A stretch of DNA of 61,562 nucleotides from Clostridium sp. MCC353 (lineage in GTDB: Bacteria; Bacillota; Clostridia; Lachnospirales; Lachnospiraceae). The translations under genes and the position numbers were made by a program. Under the pieces are notes generated by a model. The model ran no database searches, was not told the DNA's origin, and worked only from the letters and a program-made list of their open reading frames with translations. Where the stretch lies: NCBI RefSeq assembly GCF_018785315.1, contig NZ_WQPN01000067.1:1390-62951 (forward strand), written 5' to 3'. Positions 15,722 through 24,008 of the stretch are shown piece after piece; the first letter of the stretch is position 1; each line of letters begins with the position of its first letter.

Positions 15722-16882
15722 ATGGGAAATAAATACGTAATAGCAGCGTGGGGCCTTGCGGCGCTGACTGCGTGTCTGACGCCGTTTCAGGCTCTGGCCG
15801 GCAGCCCGGAATTCGCTTACAGTGAAGAAAAATGGGCGGCGCTGCGTGACAATAAACTGGAATATGAAGAGATCGGGGATCTGATTCACGAATACAACAG
15901 CACCGTCCTTCAAAATCAGATCGATTACAAAGAATACAGGGAGAAAGACCGGGACGACATCGCCCAGTCCTATTACGATGCGGCTGAGGATATTTACAGC
16001 AGCATTGAATATCCTGATTCCGATGATTCAGGATATGCAGGGCGCCTGTCCGCTGCGCTCAGCAGTGAGCTTCAGGCCGACAAATTGATGGAACAGGGGG
16101 ACAATAACGTATCCGACAGCGAGGTGGTCAAATTGGGCTATGACCAGACGGAAATGGAGCTGGTAAAGAGCGCCCAAACCCTGATGATCAATTACTGGAC
16201 ACAATATTATAATTTGGAAAAACTTAAAACAAGCCAGGAATTGTCGGAACTCCAATATCAGTCTGCGGAGACAAAACTGGCGGCGGGAATGTCAACCCAG
16301 GCCGCCCTTCTGACAGCGAAGGAAGCGGTGACATCTGCCAAGGCGTCTATTCTTTCAGCGGAAAGTTCTTTGAACCAGTCAAAACAGAACCTGTGCATTA
16401 TGACAGGATGGAGTTATGGGGCGGATGTTGAAATAGGAGAAGTTCCCGTACCGGATTTATCCGCCATTGAAGCCATTGATTTGGAAGCGGACACGAAAAC
16501 GGCCCTGGAAAATAACTACGGCCTGAAGATCACGAGGAAGAAACTTGCCAACGCCCAGAAAACCAGTACCAAAGAAAATCTGGAAGAATCTTTAAAAAGC
16601 CAGGAGCGCAGCGCAAAGTCCAGCGTCAAAAACGCATATCAGAATCTCCTTCTGGCAAGATCGGATTACGACCAGACCCTACAGGCTTATGAACTGGAAA
16701 AGAAAAATATGGAAACCGCAGACCGTCAGATCATAGCGGGCACCATAACCCCCAATGCATATCAGCAGCAGAAGGCGTCATTTTCAACCGCAGAGATATC
16801 TGTGAAAACCAGTTCGCTGGCCCTGTCCCAGGCAGTTTTAAACTACAACTGGGCAGTAAACGGCCTGGCGTCCGTATCATAG
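15722..16882 (+). CDS. TolC-family protein (first copy)
   Basis: 386 residues with an N-terminal signal-like segment (YVIAAWGLAALTACLTPFQALAG). Long amphipathic helical stretches rich in Ala/Gln/Ser/Glu follow, e.g. ETKLAAGMSTQAALLTAKEAV and SLNQSKQNLCIMTGW, the TolC/OEP coiled-coil hallmark. In diderms this family forms the outer-membrane exit duct; no outer membrane is expected in this lineage, so here it probably forms a periplasm-like or wall-spanning helper. Gap to the pump gene is 18 bp. A second, related gene follows directly, so it is probably a duplicated pair. Confidence 0.8.
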   Translation: MGNKYVIAAWGLAALTACLTPFQALAGSPEFAYSEEKWAALRDNKLEYEEIGDLIHEYNSTVLQNQIDYKEYREKDRDDIAQSYYDAAEDIYSSIEYPDSDDSGYAGRLSAALSSELQADKLMEQGDNNVSDSEVVKLGYDQTEMELVKSAQTLMINYWTQYYNLEKLKTSQELSELQYQSAETKLAAGMSTQAALLTAKEAVTSAKASILSAESSLNQSKQNLCIMTGWSYGADVEIGEVPVPDLSAIEAIDLEADTKTALENNYGLKITRKKLANAQKTSTKENLEESLKSQERSAKSSVKNAYQNLLLARSDYDQTLQAYELEKKNMETADRQIIAGTITPNAYQQQKASFSTAEISVKTSSLALSQAVLNYNWAVNGLASVS

Positions 16883-16915
16883 AAACCAGATCGTAAAAGG
16901 AAGGAGATTTTATAC

Positions 16916-18025
16916 GTGAAACGGAATATAATACGGTCTGCGTTCCTGGCTGCCTCACTGATGGCCGTTTTGACAACCGCACTGTCAGCGCCAATCCGCG
17001 TACTGGCGGAAGAGACGGAAGTGGTGAGTTATGAAAACCTGAAAGATCTGCTGAAAGAGGGGAACGTTTCATTAAAGGCATCCTATGACAGCTATAATGA
17101 TAATGTAAAAGCTTATGAAGAGATGAGAGACACCCTGAAATGGCAGCAGCTCAATCTGGAGGGAAAGGCGGAGGAGCTGAAGGATTCCGATTCGGAGATA
17201 TCTTCTGTATATTCCTCCAATGCCGCCTCCCTGAAAAGGTCTTCCAGCCAGCTCACCAAGCAGATCAAAACAATGACGGAAGAAAAGAGCACGAAATCGC
17301 TGGAAAAATCCGCGGATGCCATGACCATGACCGCCCAGACCCTGATGAATTCCTATAACCAGATGCTCTGCAACATCGAAGCCAGGGAAAAGAGCGTGGA
17401 AGCCCAAAGAGCGTCCTGCTTCGCCGTGACCACAAGACATGGAATCGGATCAGCCACGGAGGCGGAAGTTTTATCCGCCCAGAAAAGTCTGGCGGCTTCA
17501 GAAAATTCCCTGAACTCCCTGAAGGAAAATGCGGCCCAGCTTAGGGAGCAGCTCCTTGCCCTGCTGGGAATCCGTGATTCGGCCGCAGTAGTGATCGGAA
17601 TAATTCCTGAACCGGACCTTACAGCCATCGACGCCATAAATTTTGCCGAAGATCAGCAGAAGGCAGTCAATAACAGCAGCAGCGTTCAGAACGAACGCCA
17701 TGCAAGGGCCGGCAGCACAGCCGAAAAAAAGCAGAAGTCCCAAAAAGTGGAGACAGCGGAAAGCGAAGCCGCCGCCTCCATAGAAGCTGTCTACCAGACC
17801 CTCCTGCAAAAGCGGACAGAGTACCAGGCGGCGCTGGAGGCGTTTGAAAGTGCCTCAATCAGCTATCAGTCCCTCCAGAAAAAACAGGAGGCGGGCATGC
17901 TGAGCAATACCCAATATCTTCAGGGAGAGGCATCTTATCTGGAGAAGAAGGCGGCGAAAGAGATTGCGGGGATGACGCTGTATCAGGCATATGAGACATA
18001 CCGGTGGGAAATTTATGGAGTGTAG
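16916..18025 (+). CDS. TolC-family protein (second copy)
   Basis: 369 residues from a GTG start behind AAGGAAGGAG. It has a signal-like N-terminus (AFLAASLMAVLTTALSAPIRVLA) and long helices, e.g. KSLEKSADAMTMTAQTLMNSYNQ, TRHGIGSATEAEVLSAQKSLAA and LREQLLALLGI. The motif at the end of the first repeat, PEPDLTAIDAI, is also present in the first copy as VPVPDLSAIEAI, so the two are paralogues. It ends the operon; LP3 begins 28 bp after the stop, with no ordinary terminator visible. Confidence 0.8.
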   Translation: MKRNIIRSAFLAASLMAVLTTALSAPIRVLAEETEVVSYENLKDLLKEGNVSLKASYDSYNDNVKAYEEMRDTLKWQQLNLEGKAEELKDSDSEISSVYSSNAASLKRSSSQLTKQIKTMTEEKSTKSLEKSADAMTMTAQTLMNSYNQMLCNIEAREKSVEAQRASCFAVTTRHGIGSATEAEVLSAQKSLAASENSLNSLKENAAQLREQLLALLGIRDSAAVVIGIIPEPDLTAIDAINFAEDQQKAVNNSSSVQNERHARAGSTAEKKQKSQKVETAESEAAASIEAVYQTLLQKRTEYQAALEAFESASISYQSLQKKQEAGMLSNTQYLQGEASYLEKKAAKEIAGMTLYQAYETYRWEIYGV

Positions 18026-18052
18026 GAAGTCTTTATTTAAATTATTGGCATG

Positions 18053-18480
18053 GGTAACGCCGTGAATCCCGGGAACGGGGGCATGACATCGGACCGGGCG
18101 GGGGTGGTTTGGTTTCCCGCCGGACGCAGCCCCTGGTTTGCAGAAGGCCAAAGCACGGTTCACGGTTCCAGCTCATGGTTCCGGCCGGGGCAGCTCTAGG
18201 GCTGAAAGAAAGGAAAATGAAGGGTACCGAGAACATTCATCGAAGAATTTCTGAAGAAATTTTCGATTCAGGTTCTCTAAATCGCTGACTTTGAGGTCAG
18301 CGATTTCCCCTGCATTTCCCTTCCTTTCGGCCCAAGAGCTGCCGACGGCTGGAACAAATCGCTGGAACCGTGAACCGTGCTCCGGCCTTCTGCAAACCAG
18401 GGGCTGCGTCCGGCGGGAAACCAAACCACCCCCACCCGGTCCGATGTCATGCCTCGTTCCTGGGATTCACGGCTGGGGAT
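18053..18480 (+). repeat. LP3: long forked palindrome element, subfamily A (largest copy)
   Basis: Left end GGTAACGCCGTGAATC; right end GATTCACGGCTGGGG. Outer arms of about 113 nt (18059-18171 with 18361-18473) pair with few mismatches and include CATGACATCGGACCGGGCG/CCCGGTCCGATGTCATG. The inner loop words are CTCATGGTTCCGGCC (left) and GGCTGGAACAAATCG (right), very close to LP1. The apex forks into hairpin I (GAGAAC-ATTC-ATCGAA...TTCGAT-TCAG-GTTCTC) and hairpin II (AAATCGCTGAC-TTTGAG-GTCAGCGATTT, perfect 11 bp). It follows the efflux operon and precedes a broken gene. Confidence 0.88.
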
Positions 18481-18539
18481 TGTCATGAATGAATAATCGT
18501 TGGCAAGGGGGGACTGCTTATGCTGCATACTTATAAAGG

Positions 18540-18743
18540 TTATTTACAATTAACCCAGCAAAGTTGTTCAATTAAAAAATCATTTTGGGCTAAAGCATTA
18601 ATGTAGGTTGATAATTTGCGGTTGGAGAGCAGTATTTTTTTATCTGCCAATGGAACTGAATACCATGATTCATCAAAATATGAATTATTGAATAGCAGCT
18701 CTCCATTTTTAGACAAAATCAAAATATCCTTTTGGTATATCAC
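18540..18743 (-). pseudogene. C-terminal fragment of a SAM methyltransferase
   Basis: The frame reads SKNGELLFNNSYFDESWYSV and LLSNRKLSTYINALAQNDFLIEQL. The STYINAL...FLIEQ part resembles the C-terminus of class I methyltransferases, and the same region of the intact gene at 1619-2353 reads RTLTTYLNGLLSNGFEIT. The SAM-binding domain is missing and the only start is a weak GTG inside the neighbouring NUDIX frame. It ends about 60 bp from LP3, so I read it as a decayed remnant. It could alternatively be an unrelated small gene. Confidence 0.5.
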
Positions 18744-19068
18744 ACTTACTTTCCATAGAAGAACATACGAGTTTGGCGTTAATTCCGCATGAAGTCAAAT
18801 GTTCTTTTGCTTCATCAAAAACAATCCATTCAGGAGCAGCGCCAACTTGTATTTCTCTTTCAGTAGGTTTTCTATCCGTAGTTCCCGTCACTACACATTC
18901 AAAATAATAGTTCACATACCTCCAATCTTTATAATACTCATTTATAACTAAAAAGCATCTTTCCGGTTTTACAACTAGTCCTGTTTCTTCTGCGACCTCT
19001 CTGATGCAGCATTCCATTGGAGTTTCATTTTTTTCAATCCAACCTCCCGGAATCATCCAAACTTGCAT
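18709..19068 (-). pseudogene. NUDIX hydrolase, N-terminally truncated beside LP4
   Basis: 119 residues holding a complete Nudix box (GGWIEKNETPMECCIREVAEETGL pattern GX5EX7REUXEEXGU, residues 8-31), which would hydrolyse nucleoside diphosphate-linked compounds. Only seven residues precede the box, while the fold needs roughly 30-40. The codon just upstream of the first ATG is a stop, and LP4 begins within about 10 bp. The N-terminal strand has therefore been cut off at the LP4 boundary. No ribosome-binding site precedes the ATG. The downstream frame overlaps the methyltransferase fragment by 35 bp. Confidence 0.7.
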
Positions 19069-19074
19069 CTAAAG

Positions 19075-19447
19075 AACTAAGCCAGAGAAAACCAGCAGAA
19101 AAGCGGGAGGAGGGGGCGAAGGCCGTGGCGGATGTTTGGAACCGGGCGAAGCGGCAGCCATGGGCGGTGAAAGCCATCTGGAAACTGTTAGTGAAACTTA
19201 GGCTCCAGGGGTGGAAAAAGACGGGCAGAAACTGAAAACCAAATCAGTTTCTGAGATGCCCACTGAACGGTAAAGTCCCATAAAGAGTTTACCGTGAATG
19301 GGCATCGGACCGTCTTTTTCCGCCCCTGGAGTCTTAGTTTCACTTACAGTTGGAAGCCGGTTTTCACCGCTCATGGCTGCCGCTTCGCCCGGTTCCAAAC
19401 ATCCGCCACGGCCTTCGCCCCCTCCTCCCGCTTTTCTGCGTAACTTT
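19075..19447 (-). repeat. LP4: long forked palindrome element, subfamily B (reverse orientation)
   Basis: Read on the minus strand it starts AAAAGTTACGCAG (19447 downward) and ends GCTGGTTTTCTCTGGC...AGTT (to 19075). The arms contain CGGGAGGAGGGGGCGAAGGC and its complement, then the conserved loop word GGCTTCCAACTGTAAG. The inner stem GGAAAAAGACGG/CCGTCTTTTTCC leads to hairpin I (GATGCCCATTCACGG...CCGTTCAGTGGGCATC) and hairpin II (CAGAAACTGA...TCAGTTTCTG). One end abuts the truncated NUDIX gene; the other abuts a fossil ribosome-binding site and promoter resembling that of the LysR gene at 22623. Confidence 0.88.
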
Positions 19448-19465
19448 TCCGCACCTCCTCGGATT

Positions 19466-19504
19466 CATAACTTTTTGACATACCATTTATAAAAAAATGG
19501 GAGT
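19466..19504. promoter_or_regulatory. LysR-type operator/promoter copy upstream of the hydrolase
   Basis: CATAACTTTTTGACATACC and the following ~20 nt match 22659-22697 (the divergent LysR/TctC promoter region) at roughly 85 percent by eye. A sigma-A -10 (TATACT, 19527-19532) lies just downstream toward the hydrolase, with a poor -35 (TGGCTG), as expected for an activator-dependent promoter. On the minus strand a GAGGAGGTG site follows (about 19456), but the gene it served is replaced by LP4. Confidence 0.55.
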
Positions 19505-19624
19505 GGCTGTAAAAGCTCCGATTCTTTATACTTATAAGTGATAGAAAATACAGAGACAAAAAGGAACGCTTCAAAGCCTGGGATTCCATTTATCAGCAGG
19601 CTTGGTAAGCAGGAAAGGAGCATT

Positions 19625-20551
19625 ATGAAACACTATATCGATCCTGGAAGAAAGAGGAACAGCATAAATTTTGTGGATCACATTGTGTATTCCAAGGTTA
19701 AGGATCTGGATGGAAATGATCTGGAATTGGATTTGTCGATCCTGGCTCAGAGCGGTAACATTGAGATGCAGACCGCGGGCGGTGTGATGCCGGATAAGGG
19801 AGAGATTGAGTATCATCCGGCCATTGTCTGGGTATCCGGCGGCGGGTTCCGGGGAGTGGATAAGAATCAGATGATCGGGGAGACCCAGTTTTTAGCGGAC
19901 GCCGGGTATACGGTGGTGTCCGTATATTACAGGAGCAGCGCCCAGGGGAAATTCCCGGCCCAGGTTGTTGATGTGAAGACAGCAATCCGTTTTTTGCGGG
20001 CACATGCGGATTTGTACCATATTGACGTGAACCGTATCGGAATTATGGGGCGTTCCGCCGGAGGGTATCTGGCCGCGTTCATCGCTTTGAACGATGGGGA
20101 TTATGAAAATGAAGAGTGGAGCGGATATTCTTCCGGCGTTCAGGCTGCCTATGATATGTTCGGCCCTGTGGACATGGTGAAATTGATGGAAGCCGATGAA
20201 CAGGCCATGTCAAAAGATCCCAACCACCGATGGAAAACAGTGGAAGATACTCATGCGGGAGCGTTTATGGGCGGAGATCCGGCGACAATGAAGGAGCGGG
20301 CAAAAGAAGCCAGCGTGAACCTCAGGATTACGGAAACCATGTGCCCCATTCTTATCGCCCATGGGGATTCCGATCCCCTGGTGCCATGCAGCATCAGCGA
20401 AGAGTTTTACGATGCGGTGAAAGAGAAAGGAATGGAAGACAGGGCGGAACTCTATCTGCTGAAAAATGGAGAACACGGTTCACCTGAGTTTTTCCAGGAA
20501 GAGATGAGAAAAATAGCCCTGGAGTTTTTTGATAAAATCTTGAAGAAGTAA
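19625..20551 (+). CDS. Alpha/beta hydrolase (carboxylesterase-like)
   Basis: 308 residues; the start at 19625 is supported by AAAGGAG at 19615-19621. The oxyanion-hole loop VSGGGFRG (70-77) and nucleophile elbow GRSAGG (Ser144) are followed by the acid DSDPLVP and the histidine in GEHGS. This is the fold and catalytic triad of esterases in the BD-FAE/hormone-sensitive-lipase group. It probably cleaves a carboxylic ester in the cytoplasm (no signal peptide). It is separated from a second hydrolase (26949) by LysR regulators and a tripartite tricarboxylate transporter, so the substrate may be an ester or carboxylate imported by that system. The upstream region carries a LysR-type operator copy. 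Confidence 0.88.
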   Translation: MKHYIDPGRKRNSINFVDHIVYSKVKDLDGNDLELDLSILAQSGNIEMQTAGGVMPDKGEIEYHPAIVWVSGGGFRGVDKNQMIGETQFLADAGYTVVSVYYRSSAQGKFPAQVVDVKTAIRFLRAHADLYHIDVNRIGIMGRSAGGYLAAFIALNDGDYENEEWSGYSSGVQAAYDMFGPVDMVKLMEADEQAMSKDPNHRWKTVEDTHAGAFMGGDPATMKERAKEASVNLRITETMCPILIAHGDSDPLVPCSISEEFYDAVKEKGMEDRAELYLLKNGEHGSPEFFQEEMRKIALEFFDKILKK

Positions 20552-20567
20552 TCCAGACGGCATATCC

Positions 20568-20615
20568 GGCCCCGATGAAGCAAGCGCAGCAGGCTGCGCT
20601 TGCTTCATCGGGGCC
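20568..20615. terminator. Long perfect hairpin between convergent genes
   Basis: Perfect 23-bp arms starting GGCCCCGATGAAGCAAGC around a 2-nt loop, followed by AAAACTTTT. It lies between the end of the hydrolase gene and the end of the convergent LysR gene, so it probably terminates both. Confidence 0.75.
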
Positions 20616-20686
20616 AAAACTTTTGCAAACTTTTGCGGACTGCTGATAAAAATCAATATCCTGCCCCATGCGATAAGAAGCAAGAT

Positions 20687-21607
20687 TCAGCTCCGGGCCG
20701 CCACATACTGAGAGAATGTCTGAAACTGTTCTGAAATGATCTGCATCAGTTCTCTGACAGGCGTTTTAAATGCCGCATTCTGCGGGTAAGCCATGGCCAC
20801 ATAGAACGTATAAGGAGCGGCGGAAGGGACGATGTCAATCAGCGCCCGGTCTGCGCTTATGAGCCGGGTTTTGGGCAGAAATGCACAGCACTGCCTGTGG
20901 TATACCGCCTCCAAGGCGGGGCCGAAGGATGCAGTTTCCATCACTGTTTTGGGGGAGATGCCCATGGCGGCCAGACACTCGTCTTCCATGTAACGGAATG
21001 TAGAGCCGGAAGGATGGAGGGCGAAGATTTCATTTTTTAAGGCAGCGCTTATGGATGCGTCCGATTTTGCCGCAGATGCCGCCAGGCTGTCGTGAGGCAG
21101 TATGATAACCAGTTCATCCGTATAGATAGGGAGGCACTCCAATCCTTCCATATTTAAAAAAGTCGTGGCAAAAACAGCCAGATCGGCTTTTTTTTCTGTC
21201 AAAAGCTTTTGGGCATGATAGGCATTGGTGTCCGTATACTGTATATAGAAATCAGGATGTATTTCCCGGAAAACAGGAAAAATCCTTTTGAGGAAAAAAT
21301 TATGGTAGGGGGCGTCGATCAGAAGGTTCAGGGAATCCTTCTGCTTCCTGCGCATTTCCTCCAGGGTCCGGTTCATCTGCTCTTCCACATGCAGGATGGC
21401 GCGGGCGTTGTTGATGAAAATGATCCCGGCATCGGTCAGCGTCAGATGGGGCTTGCCCCGGACGAACAGGGGCGCCCCCAAATCCTCTTCAATTTTCTTT
21501 AAATGTCTGGATAAAACGGGCTGTGACAGATAAAACCGCTCCGCAGCCTGGGAAATCGACTTTTCTTCCGCTATCGCTATGATATATTCCAGTATTTTTG
21601 TATTCAT
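20687..21607 (-). CDS. LysR-family transcriptional regulator
   Basis: 306 residues, with the start chosen at the ATG at 21607 behind GGAGGAAATG. The N-terminal winged helix-turn-helix is ILEYIIAIAEEKSISQAAERFYLSQPVLSRHLKKIEEDLG; the rest forms the two-lobed effector domain (DSLNLLIDAPYHNFFLKRIFPVFREIHPD...). LysR proteins bind a small-molecule inducer and activate a divergent or nearby operon. It lies 32 bp downstream of a second LysR gene in the same direction, so the two are probably co-transcribed and control the transporter and hydrolase genes. Confidence 0.9.
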   Translation of the reverse strand: MNTKILEYIIAIAEEKSISQAAERFYLSQPVLSRHLKKIEEDLGAPLFVRGKPHLTLTDAGIIFINNARAILHVEEQMNRTLEEMRRKQKDSLNLLIDAPYHNFFLKRIFPVFREIHPDFYIQYTDTNAYHAQKLLTEKKADLAVFATTFLNMEGLECLPIYTDELVIILPHDSLAASAAKSDASISAALKNEIFALHPSGSTFRYMEDECLAAMGISPKTVMETASFGPALEAVYHRQCCAFLPKTRLISADRALIDIVPSAAPYTFYVAMAYPQNAAFKTPVRELMQIISEQFQTFSQYVAARS

Positions 21608-21639
21608 ATCATTTCCTCCATGCCGGAGCATTTTTCGCT

Positions 21640-22623
21640 CTAACTCTCCATAAAATGTGAAAAATAATGGGTGTAATCGAATTCCCGGACAATTTCCATC
21701 AGCGGTTCGCTCCATATAATCTGATAGTTTGGATTGGATGCGCTGTTTTGCAGTTCCAGGAAAATCAGAAAACGTTCCGCATCCGTTAACAAATGGTCAT
21801 TTTGGGTTAAAATGCAGGCTGTCAGGTGTGGAGGCTGATAGAGGCGGAAATAAGTGATATCAGGATTTTTAACCATGTAGTGTGCAGGAAGCAGGCCGAT
21901 GCCCACACCTGAACGGATCATGGACTCCGCCATGATCACATTTGGTGAAGAGAATGCGGTTAAGGGCTGGAAACCGGCCCGGTCAAATGATGGACGCACA
22001 GCCTCGTACAGCGAGGAGGCAGGATCAGGCATCACAAAGGACATGTCCCTGCAGTCGGCCAGATCGATAAATGGCAGCGTGCTTATGGATTCAAACGTGT
22101 GTTTAGCCAGACGGTGAAAGGAAGGAACGGCCAGAACCACTTCTTCCGAATGAAGGGGCAGCACGCCCATGCCACTGGCCATGGTTGTGAGGGCCAGATC
22201 GATCATTCCTCTGCCCAGCATATCTTTCAGACCAGAAGCATAACCTTCGTGGGGGATCAGCCGCACATTTGGGAAGTACTGGCTGAATTTGGGAAACGCC
22301 TGGGCGATGAAGACAGCGCCCCGGTGGGGGGAAATTCCGATATGCAGTTCCGTGGTGCAAGGATTCTTCAAAAGACGGATGGAATCCCTGGTCCGGGCCT
22401 GCATGCCCAGGATTTCCCGGGCGGCTTCGAGATACACTTTCCCGGCCGGCGTGGGATACAAACGTTTTTTCTGATGCATGAATAACTCCATGCCGGTCTG
22501 CCGCTCTAAATCGGCCAGGTATTTACTGAGAGCCGGCTGGGATACATTCAGTTCTTCCGCCGCTTTGGAAAGGCTTCCTGCAGCGGCGATGGTTAAGATA
22601 TAGGGCAGCTGTTTTAAATTCAT
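21640..22623 (-). CDS. LysR-family transcriptional regulator, divergent from tctC
   Basis: 327 residues from the ATG at 22623 behind GAAGGTGACTATCCC; the frame upstream is open but non-coding. HTH: LPYILTIAAAGSLSKAAEELNVSQPALSKYLADLERQTG. The effector domain follows, with TELHIGISPHRGAVF. It is transcribed divergently from the tctC-tctB-tctA operon through overlapping promoters whose -35 boxes share bases, the classic LysR arrangement. It is therefore the prime candidate regulator of the transporter. The first part of its promoter region recurs at 19466-19504. Confidence 0.92.
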   Translation of the reverse strand: MNLKQLPYILTIAAAGSLSKAAEELNVSQPALSKYLADLERQTGMELFMHQKKRLYPTPAGKVYLEAAREILGMQARTRDSIRLLKNPCTTELHIGISPHRGAVFIAQAFPKFSQYFPNVRLIPHEGYASGLKDMLGRGMIDLALTTMASGMGVLPLHSEEVVLAVPSFHRLAKHTFESISTLPFIDLADCRDMSFVMPDPASSLYEAVRPSFDRAGFQPLTAFSSPNVIMAESMIRSGVGIGLLPAHYMVKNPDITYFRLYQPPHLTACILTQNDHLLTDAERFLIFLELQNSASNPNYQIIWSEPLMEIVREFDYTHYFSHFMES

Positions 22624-22658
22624 GGGATAGTCACCTTCTCTGAGATTGCATATAGATA

Positions 22659-22725
22659 TATAACTTTTAGACATAGCATATATAAAAAAGTGAGAATTGT
22701 CAATGGTATAATGCTGTATTATACT
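22659..22725. promoter_or_regulatory. Overlapping divergent promoters of lysR and tctC
   Basis: Plus strand: TTGTCA (22697-22702), 17 nt, TATACT (22720-22725) toward tctC. Minus strand: TTGACA (complement of 22698-22703), 17 nt, TATGCT toward lysR. The two -35 boxes overlap, and the region 22659-22697 carries the operator-like sequence repeated at 19466-19504. The tctC leader also carries a dyad GTGAACAA ... TTGTTCAC (about 22744-22818). Confidence 0.65.
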
Positions 22726-22857
22726 GAGGTAGAAGAAGAAAAAGTGAACAATATCCATAAAAAAGAGTAAATAAAAGGTATGAAAAGGGTATATAAGATC
22801 CCTCTGTTGTTCACTCTTTTATAACGTAAAATCTCAAACAAGGAAGGGAAAGATCTT

Positions 22858-23943
22858 ATGAAAAAGAAAATCGCATTGGCTACGGCATCCTTACTATTGG
22901 CCGCATCACTTGCAGGGTGCGGCAATACCGCTGCAACAGCGGCCCCATCTTCCGGTACAACGGCAGGCAGCTCCGACAAGAAAGAAGCTTCCGCATCAGG
23001 GGAGGTAAAATGGCCTTCCGGTTCAACAATATACTTTGACGTACCGGCGAAAGCAGGAGGCGGTACGGACTTAATCACCCGCTATGTTACGGCAGGATGG
23101 GAAACTTGCCTGGAAGGTGTAAATTTCGTTGTTACAAACTATGATACCTCAGAAGTGGGCGCTCAGCATGCGGCAAAGGCAGCCCCTGACGGCATGAACC
23201 TGACCGTAGCGGCCTGCACCAATATGGATAATTATTTATCCGGCTCCTCGGAAGTGAATCCGATGGAGGATTTGACGGTGATCTGCAAGGTGAACGCCGG
23301 AGGCCCGCAGGCCTGGATTGCGTCTCCTGAAGCTCCCTATAATAATATGAAGGAACTGGCGGAATACATAAAAGCCCATCCCAGCGAGCTTACGGTAGGA
23401 TGTACCCTGGGCGGCACATCCCAGTTAATCTGGTTAAATACCCTGGCCTCAATCGAAGAGGGGCTTGACCAGCAGGTGAATTATGTGCAGTGCTCTTCCG
23501 AAGCAGACAAGCTGACCAACGTGGCGTCCAAAGCCATTGACCTGGGCAACTGCTCGGTCAACAATGCCTTATCCTATCAGCAGGATGGAAAACTTAAAGT
23601 TTTGGGAATAGTAGGCCCTGAAGTGATGACTAAGGCGGAATGCGAAAAACTGATCGGCCAGGAGTTAAATGATTCCTTCCTGTCCATGCCGGAACAGGGG
23701 ATCGATGCGGTATGGGATTCCGGATACTATATAATGGGGCCGGCCGGTATGGATCCCGCATTGGCAGAAACCGTCAATAAGAGCCTGCAGGGCCTGACAG
23801 AGGCCAAGCCGTTTGTGGACGGAATGAACACCATGGCAATGTTGATCGATGTAAAGGACGTGGAAGGCTCTAAAGCTGATTTTCAGTCGGAATGGGATGT
23901 TAACTACGATCTTCTGTCAGGTTTGGGATTGATGGTGCGCTGA
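22858..23943 (+). CDS. tctC: Tripartite tricarboxylate transporter binding protein (TctC/Bug family), lipoprotein
   Basis: 361 residues. A lipoprotein signal (LLLAASLAGC, lipobox Cys at about 21) anchors it to the membrane outside. A Ser/Thr/Ala-rich linker precedes the Bug-type binding domain, with STIYFDVPAKAGGGTDLITRYV and LTVGCTLGGTSQ near 180. These proteins capture carboxylates such as citrate, tartrate or aromatic acids and deliver them to TctAB. It is the first gene of a tctC-tctB-tctA order, upstream of two enzymes. The ligand cannot be predicted. Confidence 0.9.
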   Translation: MKKKIALATASLLLAASLAGCGNTAATAAPSSGTTAGSSDKKEASASGEVKWPSGSTIYFDVPAKAGGGTDLITRYVTAGWETCLEGVNFVVTNYDTSEVGAQHAAKAAPDGMNLTVAACTNMDNYLSGSSEVNPMEDLTVICKVNAGGPQAWIASPEAPYNNMKELAEYIKAHPSELTVGCTLGGTSQLIWLNTLASIEEGLDQQVNYVQCSSEADKLTNVASKAIDLGNCSVNNALSYQQDGKLKVLGIVGPEVMTKAECEKLIGQELNDSFLSMPEQGIDAVWDSGYYIMGPAGMDPALAETVNKSLQGLTEAKPFVDGMNTMAMLIDVKDVEGSKADFQSEWDVNYDLLSGLGLMVR

Positions 23944-24008
23944 TAAAAGACAGGTGAGGAAACGGTCTGGCTGCGGCCGGGCCGTTTTTGACAGAAAAGA
24001 GGTATGAT

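Noticed and set aside
20568-20615. 48-bp perfect hairpin as a small LP relative
   Set aside because: No fork, no LP loop or terminal words; position between convergent genes fits a terminator.
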